A DNA stretch of 38,096 nucleotides from UBA11164 sp002420085 (GCA_031976395.1 DALYLJ010000007.1:1-38096), one strand, 5' to 3'; numbered from the stretch's first letter, positions 26,285 through 35,652 are shown. The notes: generated from the letters alone by a model not told the origin. A program made the numbers and translations.

Positions 26285-26662
26285 TCAGGCCGGTACCGAA
26301 CACCAATGGTCCAATCAGCAGCGAATCAGCCCGAGCGCCCGGGTCGGTGTCGAACCTCCGTTGAAAGGTTCGGTGTGCAGTTCCCGGATACGGTGCAGCG
26401 GCCGGCCTTCCGCGTGCGAGCGGGGTCGTGGCTTGGGCGATATCGGTTCAGGCGATGGCCGTTCGGTCGGTCGCCCCTGTGCCGCTGGACGGCTGCTGGT
26501 CGTCCACTCGCGGACCGGTTCGTTCGGTCGTATCAGGCTGGGTGCGGCTGGTGTTGCGAGGCACTGTTGATGATCGAGGCGTGCTGCCGTCCCGCGCGGT
26601 TTGCCTGTGCCGGTACGAGGGCCACGACCAGTGCCGGTGCTGGGGCCTGGGACGGTGGTCGG
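26285..26662. other. Intergenic stretch without a recognisable gene
   Basis: The 378 bases between the convergent ends of the 265-residue hypothetical gene and the minus-strand hypothetical hold no frame with coding character. It contains degenerate repeats of GTTCGGT-type words and no clear terminator hairpin with a T run. Confidence 0.5.
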
Positions 26663-27070
26663 TCAGGGTCCGAGCCTGAGTTTGACCGTTACCCGCCCGG
26701 CTTCGCTCCGCGAGGCGGGCAGGGCGTCGGTGACATCGCCGTTGATGGCCTCACGCACATGTTCGGGCAGGCGGTGGGACAGGATGGTCTGGCTGCGGGT
26801 CGGCAGGGGTTCGTCGATGGTGGCCAGCGGTTCGCGACGGCCGAGATGGCTGGGCCAGCCCCAGCGTTCTGGCAGGGTGGCGCGCCGATCATCGTCCTGG
26901 GGATGGGCGATGCCCAGTTCCGGACGGGTGGCGCCGGGCTGGCGAATGACGCTGACGCGCTCGCGACCCTTGCGCAGATTGAGCAGGACGTCCAACCACA
27001 TGCCGGTGCTCCCGATCGGGCGATGGTCCGAGTATGCGAGCACCGGGTCCGATCGGCAAGCGCCGACCAC
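26663..27070 (-). CDS. Hypothetical protein, about 112-135 residues
   Basis: The minus strand shows strong coding bias (third positions mostly G or C) from about 27070 down to the TGA at 26663, giving WLDVLLNLRKGRERVSVIRQ, then EPLPTRSQTILSHRLPEHV and a VTVKLRLGP end. The overlapping plus-strand frame is its shadow. The start is unsure: GTG 27070 gives 135 residues without a ribosome site; ATG at 27001 gives 112 residues with GGGAG at a good distance. No family is recognised. It is divergent to the DUF6150-like gene, with only 12 bases between if GTG is used. Confidence 0.55.
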   Translation of the reverse strand: MVGACRSDPVLAYSDHRPIGSTGMWLDVLLNLRKGRERVSVIRQPGATRPELGIAHPQDDDRRATLPERWGWPSHLGRREPLATIDEPLPTRSQTILSHRLPEHVREAINGDVTDALPASRSEAGRVTVKLRLGP

Positions 27071-27082
27071 TGAGGTGACGGG

Positions 27083-27364
27083 ATGGCCAGGGTCTATCAG
27101 ACGGCGAGCATGGGCGAGGCACATGTCCGGGTGGCGATCGTGACCGATCGCGGCCAGGCCGATCTGCTGGTGCATCGGGTCGGCACCTGGGGTCTGGCGC
27201 GTGGCGACGGGCTCTGGTTCGTCACCCGCGACAAGCAGGATGCGACGGTGTGGATCCATCCATGCAGTCTCGGCATGGCCCAGGTGCGGGTCTGTTTCGT
27301 GGACACCTATTCGGAGGCTGGTTGGCAGCGGCCGCATCGACTGCGCGGGCGGTTCGGCAACTGA
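27083..27364 (+). CDS. DUF6150-like small protein
   Basis: The 93-residue product (MARVYQTASMGEAHVRVAIV, DRGQADLLVHRV, WGLARGDGLWFVTRDKQDA, GMAQVRVCFVDTYSEAGWQ) matches what I remember of DUF6150, a family of short proteins built of repeated strands with M/I-GxA and GQAD motifs. Two halves look alike: SMGEAHVRVAIV and LGMAQVRVCFVD, suggesting an internal duplication. Its function is unknown. ATG 27083 is preceded by GAGGTG. Confidence 0.65.
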   Translation: MARVYQTASMGEAHVRVAIVTDRGQADLLVHRVGTWGLARGDGLWFVTRDKQDATVWIHPCSLGMAQVRVCFVDTYSEAGWQRPHRLRGRFGN

Positions 27365-27565
27365 TCGGCTGTGCGGCCCTGGGTCTGGCTGCGCCAACAG
27401 CCGCCGTGAAAAATCTGTGATGCTATAGACGAATCGTGATGAGGATGATGCATGTCGTCACGATTTGCGGCTATTGTTGGCGGCTTCGCGCGGCCGTTCC
27501 GGGGAGGGGACAGGACTGCGCTCGCGTCTCGCCGCCGGTCGGCATCACCCGAGAGTCTGTCCATC

Positions 27566-29260
27566 ATGAACGCCGCTTTCATTCGCTTGCGCCTGGCTGC
27601 CGTGCTGCTTGCCAGTTCGGTTGCCCCGTCGGCCTTCGCCGACGTGTTCATCAACGAATTCCACTACGACAACAGCGGCACCGACACCGGTGAACGGGTC
27701 GAGGTCATTGCCCCGGCGGGCACCAGTCTGGCCGGCTGGAAGGTGGTGCTCTACAACGGTTCGGACGGCCGTCAGTACGCGACCCTGAACCTGTCCGGCA
27801 CGACGGCCAACCAGTGCGGTGGTCATGGCACGGTGGTCGTCAATGTCGGTTCGACCGGCATGCAGAACGGGGCGCCTGACGGGCTGGCCCTGGTCGATGC
27901 GGCCGGTGCAGTGGTGCAGTTGCTGAGCTACGAGGGCAGCTTCACAGCGACCGATGGTCCGGCGGCTGGCCGTGTCAGTGTCTCGGTCGTTCAGTCTGAA
28001 ACCACATCGACGCCGATCGGCTATTCGCTGCAACTGGCCGGGACCGGCAGCAAGGCCAGCGATTTCACCTGGCAGGCGCCGCGTGCCCATTCGTTCGGGG
28101 CCTGCAATGCCGGTCAGACGCTATCGGCACCGCCGGCCGGGCCGACCGCCCTGGTCGATGGGGTGACGGTCACCGGTCTGTCGGCGGCGACCAATGGCGA
28201 GTTGTTCTTCACGCTGTCGGTGCCGTCCGGCGCGTCCTCACTGCGTTTCGCGACCTCGGGCGGTACCGGTGATGCCGATCTGTACGTGCGCTTCGGCAGC
28301 GCACCGACCACCACGGTCTACGATTGCCGGCCGTTCCTCGATGGCAATGCCGAGTCCTGCGAGTTCACCACGCCACAGGCGGGCACCTGGCATGTGATGG
28401 TGCGGGCGTTCAGTGCGTTCAGCGGGGTTTCGCTGATCGGCGACCATGTCACCAGTACCAGCGGCGGTGGCTACTACGCGGGGATCGTGGCGTCCAGTGC
28501 GTCGGTGCTGCGTGCTTCGCTGCATGCGCTGATCGACGATCACACCAAGATTCCCTACACCGCGAGCACCACCGACACCTGGGATGCGCTGAATATCGCC
28601 GATCAGGATCCGCTCGATCCCAATCGCATCCTTGAGGTCTACCGGAATCTCTCGCATCCCAAGCAATCGGGTGGCAATACCCTGTACAACCGTGAGCACA
28701 CCTGGCCGAACTCGCTCGGTTTCCCGAACGATGGGACGACCAACTACGCCTACACCGATCTGCACATGCTGATGCTGTCGGACATCGGCTACAACTCCGA
28801 GCGCGGCAACAAGCCGTATGGTGATTGCACGGCTGCCTGCACCGAGTACGCGACCACCGCCTATGCCGGGCAGGGTGGCGGCAGTGGGGTATTCCCCGGC
28901 AATTCCAACTGGTCGGATGGGGTGATCTGGCAGGTCTGGGGCCGGCTCAAGGGCAATATCGCGCGCGCCATCCTGTACATGGACATCCGCTACGAAGGCG
29001 GGGTCAACGGCGTCAGCGGAGTGGCCGAGCCGGACCTCCGGTTGACCGACACGTTGTCGCTGATCGCGCCAACCGGCAGCAATGCGTCGATCGGCTACAT
29101 GGGTCGGTTGAGCACCCTGCTGAAGTGGCACCAGGAGGATCCGGTCGATGCCGATGAGGTGCTGCGCAACGACGTGGTGCAGACCTTCCAGGGCAATCGC
29201 AATCCGTTCATCGATCACCCGGAATGGGTGGCCTGCATCTACAACAGCATCTGCAACTGA
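27566..29260 (+). CDS. Secreted endonuclease I family nuclease with lamin-tail and PPC domains
   Basis: The 564-residue protein has a signal peptide (cleavage near SAFA-D, about residue 24), a lamin-tail domain (FINEFHYDNSGTDTGERVEV, LAGWKVVLYNG), a pre-peptidase C-terminal (PPC) beta domain (LFFTLSVPSGASSLRFAT, DADLYVRFG, GTWHVMVRAF) and a C-terminal endonuclease I domain with NREHTWPNS (His378) and TDLHMLMLSD. Such enzymes cut DNA and RNA non-specifically outside the cell or in the periplasm. I chose ATG 27566 because it starts the signal peptide; the frame opens upstream to 27452 but with a basic extension that would hide the signal. A perfect hairpin follows the stop. Confidence 0.9.
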   Translation: MNAAFIRLRLAAVLLASSVAPSAFADVFINEFHYDNSGTDTGERVEVIAPAGTSLAGWKVVLYNGSDGRQYATLNLSGTTANQCGGHGTVVVNVGSTGMQNGAPDGLALVDAAGAVVQLLSYEGSFTATDGPAAGRVSVSVVQSETTSTPIGYSLQLAGTGSKASDFTWQAPRAHSFGACNAGQTLSAPPAGPTALVDGVTVTGLSAATNGELFFTLSVPSGASSLRFATSGGTGDADLYVRFGSAPTTTVYDCRPFLDGNAESCEFTTPQAGTWHVMVRAFSAFSGVSLIGDHVTSTSGGGYYAGIVASSASVLRASLHALIDDHTKIPYTASTTDTWDALNIADQDPLDPNRILEVYRNLSHPKQSGGNTLYNREHTWPNSLGFPNDGTTNYAYTDLHMLMLSDIGYNSERGNKPYGDCTAACTEYATTAYAGQGGGSGVFPGNSNWSDGVIWQVWGRLKGNIARAILYMDIRYEGGVNGVSGVAEPDLRLTDTLSLIAPTGSNASIGYMGRLSTLLKWHQEDPVDADEVLRNDVVQTFQGNRNPFIDHPEWVACIYNSICN

Positions 29261-29273
29261 GCGTTGCCTCCGT

Positions 29274-29305
29274 TGGCGATCGCGGCATGGGTGCCGCGAT
29301 CGCCA
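29274..29305. terminator. Perfect 14-bp hairpin between convergent genes
   Basis: TGGCGATCGCGGCA (29274-29287) and TGCCGCGATCGCCA (29292-29305) pair perfectly around a TGGG loop. It lies between the stop of the endonuclease I gene and the stop of the convergent bdhA gene, so it can serve both directions. No T tract follows, so termination strength is uncertain. Confidence 0.65.
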
Positions 29306-29320
29306 GGGATGGCGGTGCGG

Positions 29321-30103
29321 CTACTGTGCCGACCAGCCGCCGTCGATGGGCAGGATGGCGCCGGTGATCGCTGCCGCGTCATCGCTGCATAGGAAGCGTG
29401 CCAGTGCGGCGACCTGCTCGATGCTGATGAACTGCTTGGTCGGCTGTGCCGCCAGCATGACGTTCTCGATCACCTCCTGTTCGCTGATGCCGCGTGCGCG
29501 TGCGGTGTCCGGTATCTGCTTTTCGACCAGTGGAGTGCGGACATAGCCGGGACAGATGGCGTTGACGGTGATGCCGGCGCGGGCGGTTTCCAGGGCGATG
29601 GTCTTGGTCAGGCCGGCGATGCCGTGCTTGGCGGCGACATAGGCGGCCTTGTACGGACTGGCGACCAGGGCATGGGCCGAGGCGATGTTGACGATCCGGC
29701 CCCAGCCGCGCTGCTTCATGGCGGGCACGGCGAGCCGGGTGGTATGGAAGGCTGCCGACAGATTGATCGCCAGAATGGCGTCCCAGCGCTCGATCGGAAA
29801 ATCCTCGATCGGTGATACGAACTGGATGCCGGCATTGTTGACCAGTATGTCGATGGCGCCGAACTCGGCGATCGCGGTTGCCATCATCGAGGCGATCTGT
29901 TCGGGTTTGCTGACATCGGCGGGGTCGTAGCGGACGGTGACGCCATGCGTCGTGGCCAGTTCGGCACGCAGGGCTTCGATCTCGGTGGCGTCACCGAAAC
30001 CGTTCAGGACCAGGTTGGCACCGGCGGCGGCAAGCGTTCGAGCGATGCCGAGCCCGATGCCCGAGGTCGAGCCGGTGATGAGGGCGGTCTTGTTGGCAAG
30101 CAT
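29321..30103 (-). CDS. bdhA: D-3-hydroxybutyrate dehydrogenase (short-chain dehydrogenase)
   Basis: The 260-residue product is a classical SDR with TGSTSGIG (10-17), NNAG (89-92) and the triad Ser142, Tyr155 and Lys159 (YVAAK). The substrate signature agrees with 3-hydroxybutyrate dehydrogenases: GIQFVSPIEDFP, HALVASPYKAAYVAAKHG, NAICPGYVRTPLVEKQIP and the QPTKQFISIEQVAALA end. It oxidises 3-hydroxybutyrate to acetoacetate with NAD, in polyhydroxybutyrate or ketone-body use. The start is ATG at 30103. The frame extends upstream to 30262 but without homology. Confidence 0.88.
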   Translation of the reverse strand: MLANKTALITGSTSGIGLGIARTLAAAGANLVLNGFGDATEIEALRAELATTHGVTVRYDPADVSKPEQIASMMATAIAEFGAIDILVNNAGIQFVSPIEDFPIERWDAILAINLSAAFHTTRLAVPAMKQRGWGRIVNIASAHALVASPYKAAYVAAKHGIAGLTKTIALETARAGITVNAICPGYVRTPLVEKQIPDTARARGISEQEVIENVMLAAQPTKQFISIEQVAALARFLCSDDAAAITGAILPIDGGWSAQ

Positions 30104-30365
30104 GGTGGGTTCTCGCTGGAGTGAGGGAGTCACGAAGCACGAAAGATGTACGGGCGGATGCATGGGTGCCTGGGTCGATCTCCGGACCGGTGGCCAGTGC
30201 TGCTCTCCGAGACCGAGCGCTGGCCGTTCGGCAGTGATCGGTCTGGCGATCGACCGAATCACGACCGATTCGCTCGGGCCGGACCGGACTGACCCTCCAT
30301 GAGGGTGCCGTCCGAGCGCGCGACTGTCGATCGCCCGATGGTCGCATTGGCCAGGGGCGGCGCTG

Positions 30366-32312
30366 CTACCAGCAATCGCCGCTGGGTCGCAGCAGACGCG
30401 CGACCCGGTCGCTCAGGTAGTCGAAATAGCGCTCGATGTAGCTGATGCCGTTTTCGGTATCGAGCAGGAACGGGTTCATGAGGGTGTGTCGGAGTATGGT
30501 CAGTCGGTCGTTGCCGGCTTCGATGGCCCGGTCGGGTGGGTCAGCCAGGGTGTCGGGATCGAGGTGCAGTTCGCACAGCACGCGCCGGGTATCGGCCGCG
30601 CCCAGGGCATCCGGTCGCAGGGTGGTGGCCGAGCCGAAGAATGCATGGCTCTGCGGCGGTCCACCATCGTCGCCACGCAGATCGCGCAGCAGGGCGCGGA
30701 CGAAGTCGTTGGCGGTGGCTACCGAGTGGTTGCCGCGCGGGTTGAGCGCCAGGCAGACCAGGTTGGAATCGGGCGGGAAGGGGATCGTGCAGTGCAGGCG
30801 GTCGCGCATCCGCTCGGCGAACGCTTCGGCGGCGCTGACGAAGGCTTCTCGATTGCGCAGTGTCTGCGCTTGCAGCCGGCCGAAGTGCTCGCAGTCGAGC
30901 GGCAGCACGCGATGCGCCACATAGACCGCCGCCGCCGCCGTGCCCGGTTTCGAGCCCTCGGGGATGTAGCGGCCCAGGTGCCGATGGCGATGGAAGAAAT
31001 CGCGGTCATCGACGCCATCGAAGACATAGTCGGCGTCTTCCGACAGCAGGCTGATCGCGCGCTGGTCGCGACACACGAAGGCACCGGCGCCGTAGGGCAC
31101 GTAGCCGAGTTTGTGCGGATCGATGGTGATCGAGTCGCTCTCGGCCAGCGCCGCGAAGGCGGCATGCACTTCGGGGGTCGGAAACGATGTGAATTCCCGG
31201 CGCATGGCATCGGCCGGACGCAGACTGCCATCGGTGGCGCGGAACAGGGTTGCCAGGTAGCCGCCCCAGGCAGCATCGACATGGACCGCGAACCCCAGGC
31301 CGCGCGAACCGAAGCGCTCGCGGGCAGCGATCACACCATCGACCGGATCGATGGTGCCGAACTCGGTACTGCCCAGCACCGGCACCACCATCAGCACGGG
31401 TTGACGCGCATGCAGGCAGCGTTCGAGCTCGGTGTCGAGGCCATCCAGATCCAGGCGCATCGCGCGCTCTGGCAACAGGCGCAGGGCATCGCGACCGAGG
31501 CCGACCAATTTCATGCCTTTCGACCATGAATAGTGGGCGGTGACCGGTGCCAACACCCGAGGTGGCGACAGGGTCGGGTGCCGGGCGAAGAACGCCGGCA
31601 GGCCCAGGGTTTCGATCCGCTGTCGAGTGACCGCGTGCTGCCAGTGCCCGTGCTCGGTCGGGGTGAGATCGGCCAGCCATGCCTGCCAGTCGGCGAGCAG
31701 ATCCAGCGCCTGGGCCGGCATCAGATTGAATGCGGTCTGCGGGTCGTCGGGCAGCCGCGCCAGCGGGACGCCCGCCGCCCGCAGCGCGACCGGAAATGCC
31801 TTCATCGCCAGGGCCAGACGCAGCCCCTGAAAATTGGCCGTGGTACCGCCCGAGGTGAGGTGACCGAATGCGCAGTCGGCTCGGCTCGGGTCATCGACGT
31901 AACCGATCATCCGAGCCAGTTGCAGGCCGACCTTCAACTCCAGGTCGATCGTGACCGGTGCGGCTTCCTCGCTGACGTTGTTGGGGTTGTAGGGCAGGGT
32001 GAGGTAGTGCGCCGCCAGCGCCGGCAGCAGCAGGTCGGACACCATGTGGCCAAGGTAGCGTTGGCTGTGGAACGGCACCGAGCGTTTCAGCGCGGCCGAC
32101 AGGGCGTGCAGTTCACGGCGCAAGGTGGCTTCCATCGCCTCGAAGCCCGGCGTGCGGTGCGCTCGGGTCGGGATGGCCGGTGGGTCTTCCGGATGCAGAT
32201 TGCGGCGCCAGTACACGTGATCGCGCAGAAACTCGACCACCAGTTGTTCCAGCAGGGCGTCGTTTTCCCCGTAGGGTCCGAGAAAGCAGGGGTGGAGTGC
32301 CGGGTCGCTCAT
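30366..32312 (-). CDS. Group II pyridoxal-phosphate-dependent decarboxylase family protein
   Basis: The 648-residue product is a PLP enzyme of the glutamate/aromatic amino acid decarboxylase group. It has SQRYLGHMVSDLLLPALAA, the PYNPNNVSEEAAPVT segment, GHLTSGGTTANFQGLRLAL, HVDAAWGGY with the PLP-stacking Asp, and DPHKLGYVPYGAGAF with the Schiff-base Lys at about residue 401. The substrate is not evident. It is longer than ordinary members (about 470-520 residues) because of an insert around residues 170-230. The ATG overlaps the stop of the SirB-like gene (TGATG), so the two are co-translated. Confidence 0.85.
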   Translation of the reverse strand: MSDPALHPCFLGPYGENDALLEQLVVEFLRDHVYWRRNLHPEDPPAIPTRAHRTPGFEAMEATLRRELHALSAALKRSVPFHSQRYLGHMVSDLLLPALAAHYLTLPYNPNNVSEEAAPVTIDLELKVGLQLARMIGYVDDPSRADCAFGHLTSGGTTANFQGLRLALAMKAFPVALRAAGVPLARLPDDPQTAFNLMPAQALDLLADWQAWLADLTPTEHGHWQHAVTRQRIETLGLPAFFARHPTLSPPRVLAPVTAHYSWSKGMKLVGLGRDALRLLPERAMRLDLDGLDTELERCLHARQPVLMVVPVLGSTEFGTIDPVDGVIAARERFGSRGLGFAVHVDAAWGGYLATLFRATDGSLRPADAMRREFTSFPTPEVHAAFAALAESDSITIDPHKLGYVPYGAGAFVCRDQRAISLLSEDADYVFDGVDDRDFFHRHRHLGRYIPEGSKPGTAAAAVYVAHRVLPLDCEHFGRLQAQTLRNREAFVSAAEAFAERMRDRLHCTIPFPPDSNLVCLALNPRGNHSVATANDFVRALLRDLRGDDGGPPQSHAFFGSATTLRPDALGAADTRRVLCELHLDPDTLADPPDRAIEAGNDRLTILRHTLMNPFLLDTENGISYIERYFDYLSDRVARLLRPSGDCW

Positions 32313-32710
32313 CAGAGCCAGCCGTGCAGGAATCCCAGCGGATGGTGATGGCGGGCCACCGAGTACATGAAACCGAAGCAGGCCAGGGCCAACAGGTAGA
32401 AGCGGGTCTTGCTGACTCGGCCGCTGGCCCGCTTCAGTGCGAACGAAGCCAGCACGATGTAACCGACCAGCAGGAGCAGTTTCATGGCCAGCCAGGGCGT
32501 GGTCAGTGGATTCAGGCGCAGGATCGCCAGCAGCATCAACGCAGCGGTCAACAGCGCGGTATCGATGCCGTAACTGAGGTAGCGCACCAGGGCCGCCATC
32601 GGCCAGCGAAATCCCGCCAGTACGCCGACGCCACGCAGAGCGAACAGGCCGCCGCTGGTGAGTGCGAGGAAGATGTGAACCAGTTTGATCGGCAGGTAGT
32701 ATTCGGTCAT
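32312..32710 (-). CDS. SirB-family small membrane protein
   Basis: The 132-residue protein begins MTEYYLPIKLVHIFLALTSG, typical of the SirB family, and has four membrane helices with the His residues and GVLAGF, KTRFYLLAL and SVARHHHPLG segments. Its biochemical role is not known. ATG 32710 is used; the upstream extension to 32830 is low-complexity and lacks homology. The stop overlaps the decarboxylase start by one base. Confidence 0.8.
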   Translation of the reverse strand: MTEYYLPIKLVHIFLALTSGGLFALRGVGVLAGFRWPMAALVRYLSYGIDTALLTAALMLLAILRLNPLTTPWLAMKLLLLVGYIVLASFALKRASGRVSKTRFYLLALACFGFMYSVARHHHPLGFLHGWL

Positions 32711-32793
32711 GGCGCAACTGTGGTGGCGTGCAGGGATGGTCGGTCGGTGCGGCGGCTGTGATGACGTCGTGGCGATCAGTGGTCGATCCAGCC

Positions 32794-32831
32794 CCGTCCG
32801 GTCGGACGGTTCTGGGGTGTCGTCCGACACC
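32794..32831. terminator. Two adjacent short hairpins between nnrS and the sirB-like gene
   Basis: CCGTCCG-GT-CGGACGG (32794-32809) and GGTGTCG-TC-CGACACC (32816-32831) are perfect 7-bp inverted repeats with 2-base loops. They sit in the 178-base gap downstream of the minus-strand nnrS gene. No T run is present. They may end or stabilise the nnrS transcript, or be protein-binding sites. Confidence 0.35.
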
Positions 32832-32888
32832 GCTGCCCGGCATTGTCGCCCGAGCGCTGGTCGTGCGTCGATGCCGACCTGTGACTGC

Positions 32889-34148
32889 TCAGCCAGGGCC
32901 GCCGTCGGCTCTTGGCGTCAGGTAGATCCAGGCCGAATGCAGCACCCAGGGCAGGAAGGCCAACAGCCAACCGACCGCCGCGATCGCCTGCCAGGCCCAG
33001 GTGTCATCGGCCAGTTCCGCCGCGATGCGCAGCACCGCCACGACCTGGATCGCGATGAAGGCGAACCAAGCCGGCCCGGTCATGGTCAGCGGCCGGCCGG
33101 AATGGCCCTGGGTCACTCGGGTGACCATCGCAACCAGCAGGCTGCCGAAGAAGCCGACCGCCAGTGCATGGGCCGGCGCACGACCGAGCACGAAGGCATC
33201 GGTGGCGAACAGCCACGCGCTTTGCAGGGCATACAGCGCAAACGACAGCGGCAGCCAGGCGAAGCCGATGGTCAGTACCCGCATCAGCCCCGGCGCCGGG
33301 CCGCGTGGATGCCAGCGCCACAGCATCAGCCCGAACAGCAACGCCAGCGGCGCATCGGCCAGCCACAGCCAGGCATAGTCGTGACTCAGTTCCAGCCACA
33401 GATGACCGGCAATGCCGAGCCACATTGCCGCCAGCAGCCCCATCGGTCGCCAGACCACATGGCCGGGCACCACCCGGCTGGCGAAGAACGGCACCATCCG
33501 ATGACAGACCGTCACGTAGACCGGAACCGCGAAGCCGATCAGCCCGAGTTTGATCGCGGCGAACGGCAGCAGCGCCTGCGAAGGCAGATGCAGCCAGATG
33601 ACATACAGCAGCCAGCCGATCAGCCCGATCAACAGACCGAGCCAGGCACTGACCGCATGCCAGGTTCGTTCGCTTTCCATCCACAGGACCGAAAACAGTG
33701 AAGTCATGCCCGACAGCCAGCCGGCCAGCACGCACAGCGCGCCCAGATGCAACAGGTGCGGCCAACCGGTCAGGCCGATCAGGGTCAGCGTCTGGCCACC
33801 GAGCAGGCCGAGGCCGACCGGCAGATAGTGCCAGCGCCCGAGTTCGGCCTGCCCCGACCAGCGCGGGAACACCGTCAACAGGAAGCCGAACATGAACGGC
33901 GCCAGCACCAGATAGGGCATTGCCAGGGCATGCGCCCAGCCGGCCGGAATCGGCGGCGTTCCCGGTCCCGGCACCTGCCAGCGGGTGGCGATCAACCAGG
34001 CTGCCCACCAGGCCATGGCCAGCAGGACATTGACGGCACCGATGAAGAACAGCAATCGGTGTGGCGCCCGCACGATCGGCAGGTCGGGCAGCGAGTGGCT
34101 CGGCGGGAGGACGGGGCGGGACATGCCGGAATTGTCGGCGGCAGACAT
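32889..34148 (-). CDS. nnrS: NnrS family membrane protein
   Basis: The 419-residue protein has about 12 membrane helices and the NnrS features APHRLLFFIGAVNVLLAMAWW, HALAMPYLVLAPFMFGFLLTVFPRW, FAVPVYVTVCHRMVPFFASRV and GRAPAHALAVGFFGSLLVAMVTRVTQGHSGRPL. NnrS is a haem- and copper-containing membrane protein linked to nitric-oxide stress and denitrification. I took ATG 34148 (MSAADN) with AAGG upstream. ATG 34124 is a possible shorter start and 34217 a longer one. Confidence 0.85.
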   Translation of the reverse strand: MSAADNSGMSRPVLPPSHSLPDLPIVRAPHRLLFFIGAVNVLLAMAWWAAWLIATRWQVPGPGTPPIPAGWAHALAMPYLVLAPFMFGFLLTVFPRWSGQAELGRWHYLPVGLGLLGGQTLTLIGLTGWPHLLHLGALCVLAGWLSGMTSLFSVLWMESERTWHAVSAWLGLLIGLIGWLLYVIWLHLPSQALLPFAAIKLGLIGFAVPVYVTVCHRMVPFFASRVVPGHVVWRPMGLLAAMWLGIAGHLWLELSHDYAWLWLADAPLALLFGLMLWRWHPRGPAPGLMRVLTIGFAWLPLSFALYALQSAWLFATDAFVLGRAPAHALAVGFFGSLLVAMVTRVTQGHSGRPLTMTGPAWFAFIAIQVVAVLRIAAELADDTWAWQAIAAVGWLLAFLPWVLHSAWIYLTPRADGGPG

Positions 34149-34437
34149 GGAGTCGGCCTTGACCCAGGTCAGCCCGGTCCGGCAGATGTCTGTTTCCGCC
34201 CAGGCCGGGCACACCATCGGCGATCATCCTGGTCGCGGTGCGGCCGGTGTTCGCTGCATCGTTGCTCCATGGGTGTTCGGTCGGCGGGTTTCGGTTGATG
34301 CGCGGTCGAGGCCATGATGCTGTGTCAGGGGTGCCATGCAGAACTGCCTGGCCCACGCACAGCGGCCAGACCCGAGTATCCTGCCATCGCCCACTGCCAT
34401 CCCGTTTCGTCTGGCCTTTCCGTCTGCGCAGGTGATC

Positions 34438-35343
34438 ATGCCGTACCTGGAGTTGTCGATCCGTTGCCGCGAATCCGAGCAACCGCGTTACGAGACCGCC
34501 CTGGAAGACATCGGCGCGCTGTCGATCACCCTGCTCGATGCCGACGCCGAAACCCCCGACGAACGCGCCATCCTGGAGCCTGGCGTTGGCGAAACCCCGC
34601 TGTGGCCGGAACTGGTCATCACCGCCCTGTTCGACGCGGCACTGTCCCCGGACCTGGTGTTGGCCGCCCTGGATGCCTTCGATCCGGGTCTTGATCTGAG
34701 TTCCGCGAGCTTCCAGCAGATCGCCGACCAGGATTGGCAGCGGGTCTGGCTGGATCGCTTCCAGCCGATGCGCTTCGGCCGTCGCACCTGGATCGTGCCG
34801 TGGAATCGCGACCTGCCCGCCGAGGCCGACCGACCCGAGGCCGCAGTGATCCGGCTCGACCCCGGCCTGGCTTTCGGCTCGGGCACACATCCGACCACCG
34901 CCCTGTGTCTGGACTGGCTGGACGGACTCGATCTCCAGGGAGTCCGGGTGCTCGACTTCGGCAGCGGCTCGGGCGTCCTGGCCTTGGCGGCCCTGACCCT
35001 GGGCGCGGCGCAGGCAGTGGCGGTGGACAACGACCCGCAGGCCCTGCTGGCGACCGCCGACAATGCTGCCCGCAATGGCCTGGCCGAGCGCCTGCATGTG
35101 TACCCGCCGGAGCGCGCCCCCGATCATGCCTACCCGGTGGTGGTCGCCAACATTCTTGCCGCCGCCTTGGATGAACTGGCGGAAACCCTGGCCGCACGAA
35201 CCGAGTCGGGCGGCCGGATCGCCCTGTCCGGCATCCTCGACGGCCAGCACGGCCACCTGCTGGAGCGCTATCGGCCCTGGTTCGATGACCTGCGGGTCAG
35301 CCAGCGCGAGGGCTGGGTCCGGATCGACGGCCGTCGGCGGTGA
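34438..35343 (+). CDS. prmA: Ribosomal protein L11 methyltransferase
   Basis: The 301-residue product has the PrmA layout: MPYLELSIRCRE at the start, DQDWQRVWLDRFQPMRFG, RLDPGLAFGSGTHPTTALCL, SAM motif I VLDFGSGSGVLALAAL, and VVVANILAAALDELA. It trimethylates several amino groups of ribosomal protein L11 using SAM. ATG 34438 gives the usual N-terminus; the frame is open from 34336 without homology. It is divergent to nnrS. Confidence 0.93.
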   Translation: MPYLELSIRCRESEQPRYETALEDIGALSITLLDADAETPDERAILEPGVGETPLWPELVITALFDAALSPDLVLAALDAFDPGLDLSSASFQQIADQDWQRVWLDRFQPMRFGRRTWIVPWNRDLPAEADRPEAAVIRLDPGLAFGSGTHPTTALCLDWLDGLDLQGVRVLDFGSGSGVLALAALTLGAAQAVAVDNDPQALLATADNAARNGLAERLHVYPPERAPDHAYPVVVANILAAALDELAETLAARTESGGRIALSGILDGQHGHLLERYRPWFDDLRVSQREGWVRIDGRRR

Positions 35344-35546
35344 GTGGGTGGGTGCTGTGCAGACGCGCAGTTGAATGGCAGTACATCGAGAAAATCGCTG
35401 TTGCCGCGCATCCGTGAAGCGGATCGGCCTGGCATCAGACCAGGGCCTCGCATCGGCATGCCGACCTCTGAACCTGAGTCTGGTGGGTGCCTACGGCCCT
35501 GCTTGCAGCAAAGGCAGGACGTCGAGACGTTCCGAGCAGCCGCATC
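35344..35546. other. Intergenic stretch behind prmA
   Basis: No coding frame with family resemblance was seen in these 203 bases. The NYN promoter and leader follow directly. Confidence 0.5.
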
Positions 35547-35574
35547 TTGACAGCGTGCGCTGTCAGCGTATGAT
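35547..35574 (+). promoter_or_regulatory. Sigma-70-type promoter with an overlapping palindromic operator
   Basis: TTGACA (35547-35552) and TATGAT (35569-35574) are separated by 16 bases, a near-consensus promoter. The palindrome TGACAGCG-TG-CGCTGTCA (35548-35565) covers the -35 box and spacer, so a bound repressor would block the polymerase. The transcript would start near 35581 and enter the leader of the NYN gene. Confidence 0.65.
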
Positions 35575-35592
35575 CGTGTCGCCCAGCCCTCA

Positions 35593-35652
35593 CGGGGGTC
35601 TGGGTCTTCACGCCCCCGGGGTCTGGCTATGCCACACGCCGGGGTTTTTCTT
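35593..35652 (+). terminator. Intrinsic terminator with overlapping alternative hairpin in the NYN leader
   Basis: CCCCGG (35614-35619) pairs with CCGGGG (35639-35644), with an inner TGGC-TAT-GCCA stem, and is followed by TTTTTC: a strong rho-independent terminator 15 bases before the NYN start codon. Upstream CGGGGG (35593-35598) can pair with CCCCCG (35613-35618), using the same bases as the terminator's left arm. The two structures exclude each other, as in an attenuator. Alternatively the promoter and terminator define a small RNA of roughly 70 nt. Confidence 0.6.

Noticed and set aside
26306..27073. 255-codon plus-strand frame
   Set aside because: Its second half is antisense to a minus-strand frame with much better codon bias, and the first half has no coding character.
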